Of a DNA stretch of 64,000 nucleotides, positions 23,295 to 31,013 are shown piece after piece (position 1 is the first letter of the stretch; each line of letters begins with the position of its first letter). Where the stretch lies: the NCBI RefSeq assembly GCF_000143885.2, contig NC_018581.1, positions 2,418,001-2,482,000 of the forward strand, in the 5' to 3' direction. A program made the position numbers and the translations under genes. The DNA comes from Gordonia sp. KTR9. Lineage in GTDB: Bacteria; Actinomycetota; Actinomycetes; Mycobacteriales; Mycobacteriaceae. The notes under the pieces were generated by a model. That model did not search any database, had not been told where the DNA came from, and was given only the letters and a program-made list of their open reading frames with translations.

Positions 23295-23321
23295 GTGATC
23301 AACACTACGAGTGCCCGATGA
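23295..23321 (+). CDS. Putative leaderless 8-codon ORF coupled to acuC
   Basis: GTG-initiated mini-ORF encoding MINTTSAR, whose TGA stop (23319-23321) overlaps the acuC ATG (23318-23320) as ATGA. It lies 6 nt after a TAGCCT -10 element, so it would be the first thing translated on a leaderless mRNA, delivering ribosomes to acuC by termination-reinitiation. acuC itself has no clear Shine-Dalgarno. Whether the peptide matters is unknown; this is inference from layout. Confidence 0.45.
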   Translation: MINTTSAR

Positions 23322-24562
23322 CGACAGCTGTCATCTGGAGCGAGGACTTCCTGTCCTATCGCTGGGCCCACACGCACCCGATGAACCCGGTCCGACTCGC
23401 CCTCACGATGACCCTCGCGCAGAGTCTCGGTGTCCTCGACGGCGTCGAGACGGTCCCGCCGCAGGTCATCGACGACGACGCGCTGACCGTCGTGCACAGC
23501 CGCGACTACATCGACGCGGTGCGCGCTGTCGGGTCCGGGACGGCGTCGCTGTCGGGTCCGCTGCTCGAGCGACTGTTCGGGCTCGGCGATGCCGACAACC
23601 CGGTCTTCGACGGCATGCACGAGGCCGCGCGGCTGCTCGTCGGTGGCACGCTCGCCGCGGCGCAGACGGTGGTCTCGGGTGCGGCGACGCGCGCGGTCAA
23701 CATCGGTGGCGGCATGCATCACGCGATGCGCTCGCGCGCCGCCGGATTCTGCATCTACAACGACTGCGCCATCGCGATCAGGTATCTGCTCGACCACGGA
23801 TACGACCGCATCGCCTACATCGACGTCGACGCCCACCACGGCGACGGCGTCCAGGTCGAGTTCGCGGCCGACCCGCGCGTGATGACGGTGTCGCTGCACC
23901 AGCACCCGGCCACCCTGTGGCCGGGCACCGGATGGCCGACGGAGGTGGGTGACGGCGACGCGGCGGGCAGCGCGGTCAACCTGGCCCTCATGCCCAACAC
24001 CGAGGACCGGCTGTGGCTGCGCGCCTTCCACGCCGTGGTGCCGTCGCTCGTCGCCGAGTTCCGGCCGCAGATCATCATCAGCCAGTGCGGCGCCGACAGC
24101 CACCGGGCCGATCCGCTGACCGACCTGTCGCTCACCGTCGACGGCCAGCGCGCGGCGATGATCGCCATGCGCAACCTCGCCGACAAATACTGTGAGGGTC
24201 GCTGGATCGCGGTCGGCGGCGGTGGCTACGGCGTGGTGAACGTGGTGCCGCGCAGCTGGACGCACCTGCTGGGGGTCGCCCTCGACCGCGAGGTCGACGT
24301 ATCGGCGGTCATCGACGAATCCTGGTGTGCCACGGCCGAACAGATCTCCGAGCAGGTTCACTCCGACTATGCCGCCCCGCCCGTTCGGGTCATGGGTGAC
24401 GGGGGCATCGTCGACTACCAGCCGTGGGCGGGCGACGCCGGCCAGGAGCCACCAGAGGGCGTCGCGCCCAACGCCCAACGCCAGACCGACCGCGCGATCC
24501 TCGCCACCCGGCGCGCGGTGTACCCGCTCCATGGTCTCGACCCGGAGGATCCTCGTGACTGA
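23318..24562 (+). CDS. acuC: AcuC-type histone-deacetylase-family protein
   Basis: A 414-residue zinc-dependent deacetylase-fold enzyme; in Bacillus, AcuC deacetylates acetyl-CoA synthetase. The catalytic His pair is in GGGMHHAMRS, zinc ligands are in DVDAHHGDGV, and the third metal Asp is in QCGADSHRADPL. Length and motifs match AcuC. The ATG at 23318 overlaps a mini-ORF stop. Its 3' end overlaps by 8 bp the start of a GNAT/acyl-CoA-synthetase fusion, so a deacetylase and a candidate acetyltransferase are co-translated. The substrate is inferred. Confidence 0.88.
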   Translation: MTTAVIWSEDFLSYRWAHTHPMNPVRLALTMTLAQSLGVLDGVETVPPQVIDDDALTVVHSRDYIDAVRAVGSGTASLSGPLLERLFGLGDADNPVFDGMHEAARLLVGGTLAAAQTVVSGAATRAVNIGGGMHHAMRSRAAGFCIYNDCAIAIRYLLDHGYDRIAYIDVDAHHGDGVQVEFAADPRVMTVSLHQHPATLWPGTGWPTEVGDGDAAGSAVNLALMPNTEDRLWLRAFHAVVPSLVAEFRPQIIISQCGADSHRADPLTDLSLTVDGQRAAMIAMRNLADKYCEGRWIAVGGGGYGVVNVVPRSWTHLLGVALDREVDVSAVIDESWCATAEQISEQVHSDYAAPPVRVMGDGGIVDYQPWAGDAGQEPPEGVAPNAQRQTDRAILATRRAVYPLHGLDPEDPRD

Positions 24563-27392
24563 CGACGCCACCACCGCAGCATCGGACACCACCGGCGCGG
24601 TGGCCGACCAACCCGAACCGCGCAGCCCCTGGGACTACCCGCGGCACTGGATCGCCGACGTGCTGGCCTCCGACGGCGGCGTGGTGCACCTGCGGCCGAT
24701 CGTGCCCGACGACGCCGACCGCATCGTGGCGTTCCACTCCAAGCTCTCGGAGCGAACGCGCTACATGCGCTATTTCGGTCCGACACCCACACTGCCGCCG
24801 CGCGAGGTGGCGCGGATGACGACCGTCGACCACCAGCAGCGGGTCGCCATCGTCGCCGAACTCGGCGGCGAGATCATCGCGGTCGGCATCTACGAAGGAC
24901 TCGGCTTCGACGGGAAACCCGAATCGGCCGAGGTGGCGTTCGTCGTCGCCGACGAACACCAGGGCCGCGGCCTCGGACCGATCCTGCTCGAACATCTCGC
25001 CGGGGCGGCCGCGGAGAACGGCTTCGCCCGCTTCGAGGCCGAGGTCCTCAGCGAGAACCCGAACATGGTCGCCGTCTTCCGCGACGCCGGGTATCAGCTC
25101 GCGCGCAGCTTCGACGGCTCGACCGTGCACGTCGAGTTCCTCATCGACCCGACCGAGGCGCTGCTGTCGGTGCGCAACGCCCGGGAACGCGCCTCGGAGG
25201 CCCGCAGCGTCGCGAACCTGCTGCGTCCGACTTCGGTCGCGGTCATCGGCGCCTCGACCGACCCGAACAAGGTCGGCAATGCGCTGCTGGCGAACATCAT
25301 CGCCGGAGGTTTCACCGGACCGGTGTTCCCGGTCAACGGTCCCGCCCGGGTGGCGGAGGACGAGCCCGAGCGGGGGAGGCGAGGGCCCGGTCGTGAACCG
25401 CTGCCGGCGCGTCGCCGCACCCGCGAACGACCGCCGTCGGTGCGCGGCATCCGGGCGTACGAGACCGTGCGCGACATCCCCGACCCCGTCGACCTCGCGG
25501 TGGTCGCGGTGCCGGCCGCCCGTGTGGACGACGTGCTCGACGACTGTCTGGTCAAGGGCGTGCGCACGCTCGTCGTGGTGTCGTCGGGTTTCGGTGAGTC
25601 CGGCGAGGAGGAGGGGCTCGAGAACGAGCGTCGGCTCGTCGCCCAGGTCCGCGAACACGGAATGCGTCTGGTCGGGCCGAATGCGCTGGGAGTGGCGAAC
25701 AACGACCCGACGGTCGCACTCAACGCGACCCTGGCCCCACGAATCCCGGGTGCCGGGCGGGTCGGATTCTTCTGCCAGTCCGGCGCGCTCGGGATCGCGA
25801 TCCTCGACACCGCGGCCCGGCGCCAGATCGGACTGTCGACGTTCGCCTCGGCCGGCAACCGCGCGGACGTCTCCGGCAACGACCTGTTGCAGTACTGGGA
25901 CACCGACGCCACCACCGACGTCATCCTGCTCTATCTCGAGAGCTTCGGTAATCCGCGCAAGTTCTCCCGGATCTCGCGGCGGGTCTCGCGCTCGAAGCCG
26001 ATCATCGCGGTCAAGTCCGGCCGTGGTGCGATGACACCGGTCCGCGCGGCGCGTTCGGCGGCCACCCTCGACGATCAGATCGCCCGGATGATGCTCGAAC
26101 AGGCCGGCGTGATCCAGGTCGACACGATCCCCGAGCTGTTCGACTGCGCGGCCGTGTTCGCCTATCAGCCGCTTCCGCGCGGGCCGCGCGTCCGCATCAT
26201 CGGCAACTCCTCGGTGCTCGGCAGCCTGGCCGCGGACACCGCGCGCAACGGAGGCCTTGAGGTCGTCGACACCGTCGATCTCGGCGCCGGTGCCTCCGAG
26301 GAGGAGTTCGAGTCGACGGTCTCGGCGGCGATGGCCGATCCGGGTGTCGACGCGATCATCGTCGTCTTCGTGCCGCCGGTCGCGGTCGGCGCCGACTGGC
26401 ACGCGCGGGCACTCATGGCGGCGGCGAACACGCCCGACGCCGATGCCGACAAGCCGATCGTCACGACCTTCCTCGCGGTCGACGGCATTCCGCCGGGCCT
26501 GACCAGGCCGGGGCCGGGCGGCATGCCGACGAAGGGCTCGATCCCGTCGTACGGCTCACCCGAGCGCGCCGCGGCCTCGCTGGCCCGTGCCTGGCAGTAC
26601 GCCCGGTGGCGGCTGAGGCCGGAGTCCGTCGTCCACCGCCCCGAGGGCACGGATCCCGAGGCGGCGCGGACGTTCGTGCGTGAGGCCATGGCGGGTGAGG
26701 GTGCCGTCGATCGACCGGTCGAGCGGTTGCTCGGACATGTGGAGTCGGCGAAGCTGTTGCGCTGGTACGGCATCGACGTGGTCCCGTTCCGCGAGGTCAC
26801 CACGATGCACGAGGCGTCGGCCGCGGCGCGTGAGCTGGGACTCCCGGTGGCCGTGAAGGCGACATCGGACAAGTGGCGCGGCCGTCTCGACCGCGAGGGT
26901 GCGCGTCTGGACCTACCGGACGCGACGTCCGTGGTGACCGCGTTCGCCGAACTCACCGAGCTCACCGGTGATCGCGTGCTGCACGTACAGAAGATGGCGC
27001 CGAAGGGCGTCGGCACCGTCATCCGGGTACGCGACGATCCGTCATTCGGCTCGGTGATGTCGTTCGGTCTGTCCGGGCGCACCTTCGACCTACTGGGCGA
27101 TCACGGGTACCGCGCCGTCCCGTTGTCCGATCTCGATGCGCGTGAACTGATCGAGGAGCCGCGTTCGGCGCCCCTGTTGTCGGGCTACCGGGGGGAGGAG
27201 CCGGCGGACAAGGAGGCGCTCGCCGACCTGTTGCTCCGCATCTCGACGCTGGTCGACGACATCCCGGAGGTCCGCGCGGTGGTCTGCGACCCGATCCTGG
27301 CCTCGGTCGACGGTGCGGCCGTCCTCAACGCCCGGATACGAGTGGGTCCGGTGCCCGACAGGCGGGACACCGGACCCAGACGACTCGGTTGA
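24555..27392 (+). CDS. Bifunctional GNAT acetyltransferase / NDP-forming acyl-CoA synthetase-like protein (Pat type)
   Basis: A 945-residue fusion. An N-terminal GNAT domain (about 40-205, with VHLRPIVPDDADRIVAF and the acetyl-CoA loop DEHQGRGLGPILLEHL) is followed by the CoA-binding and ligase-like domains of NDP-forming acetyl-CoA synthetases (FCQSGALGIAILD, GNRADVSGNDLLQYW) and a C-terminal ATP-grasp (about 715-930). Such proteins are often Lys acetyltransferases regulating acyl-CoA synthetases. Domain order is GNAT first, opposite to E. coli PatZ. The GTG at 24555 overlaps acuC by 8 bp. A basic Arg/Pro-rich stretch of about 30 residues (near 268-298) interrupts the CoA-binding domain. Confidence 0.88.
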   Translation: MTDDATTAASDTTGAVADQPEPRSPWDYPRHWIADVLASDGGVVHLRPIVPDDADRIVAFHSKLSERTRYMRYFGPTPTLPPREVARMTTVDHQQRVAIVAELGGEIIAVGIYEGLGFDGKPESAEVAFVVADEHQGRGLGPILLEHLAGAAAENGFARFEAEVLSENPNMVAVFRDAGYQLARSFDGSTVHVEFLIDPTEALLSVRNARERASEARSVANLLRPTSVAVIGASTDPNKVGNALLANIIAGGFTGPVFPVNGPARVAEDEPERGRRGPGREPLPARRRTRERPPSVRGIRAYETVRDIPDPVDLAVVAVPAARVDDVLDDCLVKGVRTLVVVSSGFGESGEEEGLENERRLVAQVREHGMRLVGPNALGVANNDPTVALNATLAPRIPGAGRVGFFCQSGALGIAILDTAARRQIGLSTFASAGNRADVSGNDLLQYWDTDATTDVILLYLESFGNPRKFSRISRRVSRSKPIIAVKSGRGAMTPVRAARSAATLDDQIARMMLEQAGVIQVDTIPELFDCAAVFAYQPLPRGPRVRIIGNSSVLGSLAADTARNGGLEVVDTVDLGAGASEEEFESTVSAAMADPGVDAIIVVFVPPVAVGADWHARALMAAANTPDADADKPIVTTFLAVDGIPPGLTRPGPGGMPTKGSIPSYGSPERAAASLARAWQYARWRLRPESVVHRPEGTDPEAARTFVREAMAGEGAVDRPVERLLGHVESAKLLRWYGIDVVPFREVTTMHEASAAARELGLPVAVKATSDKWRGRLDREGARLDLPDATSVVTAFAELTELTGDRVLHVQKMAPKGVGTVIRVRDDPSFGSVMSFGLSGRTFDLLGDHGYRAVPLSDLDARELIEEPRSAPLLSGYRGEEPADKEALADLLLRISTLVDDIPEVRAVVCDPILASVDGAAVLNARIRVGPVPDRRDTGPRRLG
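25346..25440 (+). repeat. In-frame GC-rich insert in the CoA-binding domain
   Basis: Between FPVNGPAR and VRGIRAYETVRDIP, where relatives have only a few residues, about 30 codons read as acidic then Arg/Pro-rich low-complexity protein. The DNA is very purine-rich on the + strand. It behaves like a small element inserted in frame into a surface loop; whether it is a dispersed repeat cannot be tested here. Confidence 0.4.
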
Positions 27393-27434
27393 CCGAGGAC
27401 TCAGTGAGGCGACGAGCTGGGCGTGCGGGGACGC

Positions 27435-28451
27435 TCAGCTCGCGTAGGCGCGCAGGCGCTCGGCACGGTCACCGTGGCGGAGCTTGCCCATGACCTCGCG
27501 CTCGATCTGTCGCACGCGTTCGCGCGACAGCCCGAACATGCGGCCGATCTGGTCCAGGGTGCGCGGCTGGCCGTCGTCGAGGCCGTAGCGCATCCGGATG
27601 ACCTGCTGCTCCCGCTCGTCCAGCGTCGCGAGGACGGCGCGGATGTCGGAGTGCAGGAGTCCGGCGATCACGGCGTTCTCGGCCGACGTGGCCTCGGCGT
27701 CCTCGATGAAGTCACCGAGGGGTGCCTCTTCGTCGCTGCCCACCGGCATGTCCAGGCTCACCGGATCGCGGCTGTGGTCGAGCAGGTCCGCGATCTTCTC
27801 GGCGGGGATGCCCGATTCGTTGGCCAGTTCGTCGTCGGTCGCCTCGCGACCGAGCTGCTGGTGCAGCTCGCGCTTGATGCGGGCCAACTTGTTGACCTGC
27901 TCCACCAGGTGGACGGGGAGCCGGATCGTGCGGCTCTGATCCGCCATCCCGCGGGTGATCGCCTGACGGATCCACCACGTCGCGTAGGTCGAGAACTTGA
28001 AGCCCTTGGCGTAGTCGAACTTCTCCATCGCACGGATCAGACCCAGGTTGCCCTCCTGGATCAGGTCGAGGAGCGGCATGCCGCGACCCGTGTACCGCTT
28101 GGCCAGCGACACGACCAGGCGGAGGTTCGCCTCGAGCAGGTGGGCACGGGCGGCCTCACCTTCGCGGACGACGACCGCCAGATCGCGCTTCTTGGCGGCG
28201 GAGAGCCGCTTCTTGGTCGCCAGAACGTGTTTGGCGTAGAGGCCGGCCTCGATCTGCTTGGCGAGTTCGACCTCCTGCTCCGCGTTGAGGAGAGCGGTAC
28301 GACCAATTCCGTTCAGATAGACACGGACCAGATCCGCCGCTGGAGACTGGGCGTCGAGATCTTGTTCGGTCATCGCCGGCCGAGTACCCGGAGGGGTGAC
28401 TTCGGCGAAACCTTTGGTCGGGGTCGAACGTGCAACTGTCGAGCGTGACAT
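27435..28451 (-). CDS. sigB: RNA polymerase sigma factor SigB (principal-like, group 2)
   Basis: A 338-residue primary-like sigma factor. Regions 1.2 to 4.2 are present: [11 protein letters not shown], then [29 protein letters not shown] (region 2; split here as in all group 1/2 sigmas), [14 protein letters not shown], and [18 protein letters not shown] in region 4.2. Sequence and position next to ideR match mycobacterial SigB, which handles stationary-phase and stress transcription. The ATG at 28451 has AGGAGG 6 nt upstream; the longer open frame above is not conserved. The promoter at 28486-28512 looks like an ECF sigma target. Confidence 0.95.
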   Translation of the reverse strand: MSRSTVARSTPTKGFAEVTPPGTRPAMTEQDLDAQSPAADLVRVYLNGIGRTALLNAEQEVELAKQIEAGLYAKHVLATKKRLSAAKKRDLAVVVREGEAARAHLLEANLRLVVSLAKRYTGRGMPLLDLIQEGNLGLIRAMEKFDYAKGFKFSTYATWWIRQAITRGMADQSRTIRLPVHLVEQVNKLARIKRELHQQLGREATDDELANESGIPAEKIADLLDHSRDPVSLDMPVGSDEEAPLGDFIEDAEATSAENAVIAGLLHSDIRAVLATLDEREQQVIRMRYGLDDGQPRTLDQIGRMFGLSRERVRQIEREVMGKLRHGDRAERLRAYAS

Positions 28452-28485
28452 GCGGCCTCCTGACTTGAGTGCGTTCACTGGGTCC

Positions 28486-28512
28486 AACGTCCATGTGCGG
28501 CCGATAGTTCCC
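28486..28512 (-). promoter_or_regulatory. ECF (SigE/SigH-type) promoter of sigB
   Basis: On the minus strand GGGAAC (28512-28507) and CGTT (28489-28486) are separated by 17 nt, which fits the GGAAC-N16/17-CGTT consensus of mycobacterial SigE/SigH. Predicted transcription starts about 30 nt before the sigB ATG. M. tuberculosis sigB is known to be driven by SigE/SigH. Confidence 0.7.
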
Positions 28513-28685
28513 GAGAGTGCTTCGGAGCAAACCTCGATGAGGCTTGGTGACCTGCGCATTCTTTTTGGCGGCTCGACAACCGGCTGAGAAGTTGCTGAGA
28601 TGTCGCGCGCGAAGGAACCGGCGCGAGATGGCCGGGGTGGCGGTGACGGACCTGTCGGTCGCGAACGCGTGGAGGCGGCGTCGTG

Positions 28686-29138
28686 TCAGGCGCGGGGATC
28701 GTCGGGTTCGACGACCTGCCCGTCGACGGTGCGGGACAGCTGCTGATCGGTGTCGGTGAGGGCCGGTGGGCCCACGACGTGGTGGTCGGCGCCGTACTTG
28801 TACTGCGGGACCTCGCCGCGTTTGCGCGGCGGACGGTCGTTGGCGATCAGGACCGCGGCCCACGGCAGCGGGATGGAGATCGCGACGATCGCCAGCGCCA
28901 GGAGTCCGGACCCGGTGATCCCGTAGGCGACCCCGGCGATCAGGAGTGCCGGGACACGAAAAGCCATGAGGAACAGGTACTTCCGCACGCGCGCCCGGTG
29001 CTGGGCCTCCAACGAGTCCGATGCGTCGGTGATCAGGTAGGTCTCCGCGCCGGAGCGTTTCGACACGGGGTGGCCGTGCTCGTCGCCGTGCGGTGACGTG
29101 CTGCTGTGGCCGTACTGACCGCGACCGGTCTCACCCAT
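28686..29138 (-). CDS. DUF3099 membrane protein (Rv2709-like)
   Basis: A 150-residue protein with two adjacent transmembrane helices (FLMAFRVPALLIAGVAYGI and LLALAIVAISIPLPWAAVLIA, about 72-115) and a conserved LITDASDSLEAQHRARVRKY segment just before them. The C-terminus is charged and cytoplasmic or extracytoplasmic, undetermined. This matches the DUF3099 family, here at the Rv2709 position. The ATG at 29138 has AAAGGGA upstream. It is divergent from the DUF3039 gene. No function is known. Confidence 0.85.
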   Translation of the reverse strand: MGETGRGQYGHSSTSPHGDEHGHPVSKRSGAETYLITDASDSLEAQHRARVRKYLFLMAFRVPALLIAGVAYGITGSGLLALAIVAISIPLPWAAVLIANDRPPRKRGEVPQYKYGADHHVVGPPALTDTDQQLSRTVDGQVVEPDDPRA

Positions 29139-29253
29139 GGATTCCCTTTGTTCGAACACTCTCTCCACTGTCCCACTTTCGATGTGGGATTGCACCCGCG
29201 CGGATTCTCGACTCCGGTGTTCCGTCGCGCGGCCGTTGACGCACAATGTAGGT

Positions 29254-29526
29254 ATGGGAACCGAAACCATCGAACGCCCGGACCTCGACGAATGGTCCGA
29301 CACCAAGACCGACGAGCGTCCCGATGCCGACGCGACCGATCGGGATGACGACGACCGCCCCAAGTTCTTCCACTACGTGAAGAAGAACAAGATCGCCGAG
29401 AGTGCGGTCATGGGAAACCACGTCGTCGCCCTGTGCGGCGAGACCTTCCCGGTGACGCGGTCGGCCAAGCCCGGGTCTCCGGTGTGCCCGAAGTGCAAGA
29501 AGATCTACAGCAAGATGCGTAAGTAG
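29254..29526 (+). CDS. DUF3039 zinc-ribbon-like small protein (Rv2708c-like)
   Basis: A 90-residue protein with an acidic N-terminal half (1-38) and a conserved C-terminal core FFHYVKKNKIAESAVMG, then ALCGE and CPKCKKIY, whose three cysteines and a nearby His could bind zinc. It matches the DUF3039 family by sequence and location. The ATG at 29254 follows TTGACG (29236) and an imperfect -10, with almost no leader. No function is known. Confidence 0.85.
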   Translation: MGTETIERPDLDEWSDTKTDERPDADATDRDDDDRPKFFHYVKKNKIAESAVMGNHVVALCGETFPVTRSAKPGSPVCPKCKKIYSKMRK

Positions 29527-29571
29527 CGGCTGCCCGCACGTGCCGACGCGGTTGGCCGGTCCCGGTACCGG

Positions 29572-30774
29572 TCAGCCGCGTTCGCGTTCCCGGGGATGTC
29601 TGCGGATCGGACCGGAGGACAGCCGGTCGGGCAGGGTCCGGAGTTGTCCGGTGAAGTCCGAGGTCTGCGAATTCACCCAGTGCCGCACCTGGGTGGTGGT
29701 CGATGCCTTCGCCGGCCAGAACTGTTGCACGGCGGCGTTGAACTCGGCGCCGATCACGATGCCAAATCCCAGCGAGAACGTGAAGAGCAGGAAGGCGATC
29801 GGGGTGGCCAGCGCTCCGTAGGACACCCCGGCCTCGGTGATCTTGGTCAGGTAGATCCGCAGCAGGTAACTCGCGAGCCAGAAGAACACGCCCGCCACGA
29901 CGGCGCCGCCGATCAGCCGGTGCCACGGCAGGGGATTGGGCAGCGCGAGGTGGTAGAGCGTCGTCAGGACGAACAGCAGCAGCACGGCGACGAAGGGGAA
30001 GTAGCCGTAGTCGATGAGGGTGGTGACGAAGGAACCCCACGACTCCGGCACGATCGCCCGGAGGTAGTTCGGTCCGAGGGCGACGAGGGGGAGCAGGAAC
30101 ACCGCCACGCTCAGGAATCCGACGTAGAGGAACAGTGCGAAGAACCGCTGCCACACCGGATTCCGGACCTCGTGCTGGTCGTGGGCGTGGGCGATCGAGG
30201 CGATGAAGCACGAGACGGCCGACGATCCCGCCCACAGCGACAGGACGAAACCGACCGACATCAGTCCGATCCGGCCGCGTCCGAGCACGCTGTCGACCGT
30301 GGGGGTGATCAGATCGTCGACGACGGTAGGGGTGAAGGTCCGGTCGGCGAAGTCGACGATGCGGGCGTAGACGACGTCGACGGTGTCGGGGCCGAACCAA
30401 CCGGACACGTATCCGACCGAACCGAGCAGCCCGAGCAGCAGCGGTGGCAGCGACAGCGCCTGCCAGAACGCGGCCTGGGCGGCCCAGCCGATGATCCCGT
30501 CGTCCCATGACTTGACGATGGTGCGCCAGATCACGCGATGGATGTTCGGAAGTACCGGCAATGCTGGCCCGGTCGAGGCCTCGGCCCGTACCGGGTCGTC
30601 GTTTCCCGGCTTCTGCGGATGATCCGCGTCGTGGAGCACCTCGACGTCGCCGGATGCCGGGGCGGCTCGTGGCGCAGCGCGCAGGGGTTCGGTCGCGGTG
30701 TCGTCGAGCGGGGCGGTGATCGCCGCGGACATCGGCGCGGGCGGCGGCACCGGGCGCAGGCTCGGCGCAGCCAC
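29572..30774 (-). CDS. YihY/virulence factor BrkB family membrane protein (Rv2707-like)
   Basis: A 400-residue membrane protein of the YihY/BrkB family. After an Ala/Pro-rich N-terminal tail of about 75 residues come six hydrophobic segments, with WAAQAAFWQALSLPPLLLG, FIASIAHAHDQHEVR and YLTKITEAGVSYGALATPIA as family hallmarks. The substrate is unknown for the family. The start is uncertain: GTG at 30774 is the longest standard choice, ATG at 30732 is the alternative, and neither has a clear ribosome site. Confidence 0.82.
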   Translation of the reverse strand: MAAPSLRPVPPPAPMSAAITAPLDDTATEPLRAAPRAAPASGDVEVLHDADHPQKPGNDDPVRAEASTGPALPVLPNIHRVIWRTIVKSWDDGIIGWAAQAAFWQALSLPPLLLGLLGSVGYVSGWFGPDTVDVVYARIVDFADRTFTPTVVDDLITPTVDSVLGRGRIGLMSVGFVLSLWAGSSAVSCFIASIAHAHDQHEVRNPVWQRFFALFLYVGFLSVAVFLLPLVALGPNYLRAIVPESWGSFVTTLIDYGYFPFVAVLLLFVLTTLYHLALPNPLPWHRLIGGAVVAGVFFWLASYLLRIYLTKITEAGVSYGALATPIAFLLFTFSLGFGIVIGAEFNAAVQQFWPAKASTTTQVRHWVNSQTSDFTGQLRTLPDRLSSGPIRRHPRERERG

Positions 30775-31013
30775 CGACGACGTGTCGTCGGCCAGCGGGA
30801 CCGGATTCCTCTTGCGCGTTGTGATGAGTTCAATATCCCTGATCGGAGGGGCAGTTGGGTACTCGGGTCACCAGGCGAGTCGTTCGGATCGCCCACGAGG
30901 GGCGGCTTCCGGGGCCATCTCGGCCCGATGTCGGGATGCGGGAGCTGTCGCCCTTCGGCGGTACCATTGGCGGGTCCCCTTGGGCGCGGGTCCCGCACGC
31001 GAGGGGTCATTTC

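Noticed and set aside
23133..23317. IdeR iron box upstream of ideR or acuC
   Set aside because: No stretch approaches the TTAGGTTAGGCTAACCTAA-type palindrome; the TAGCCT at 23283 is better explained as a -10 element.
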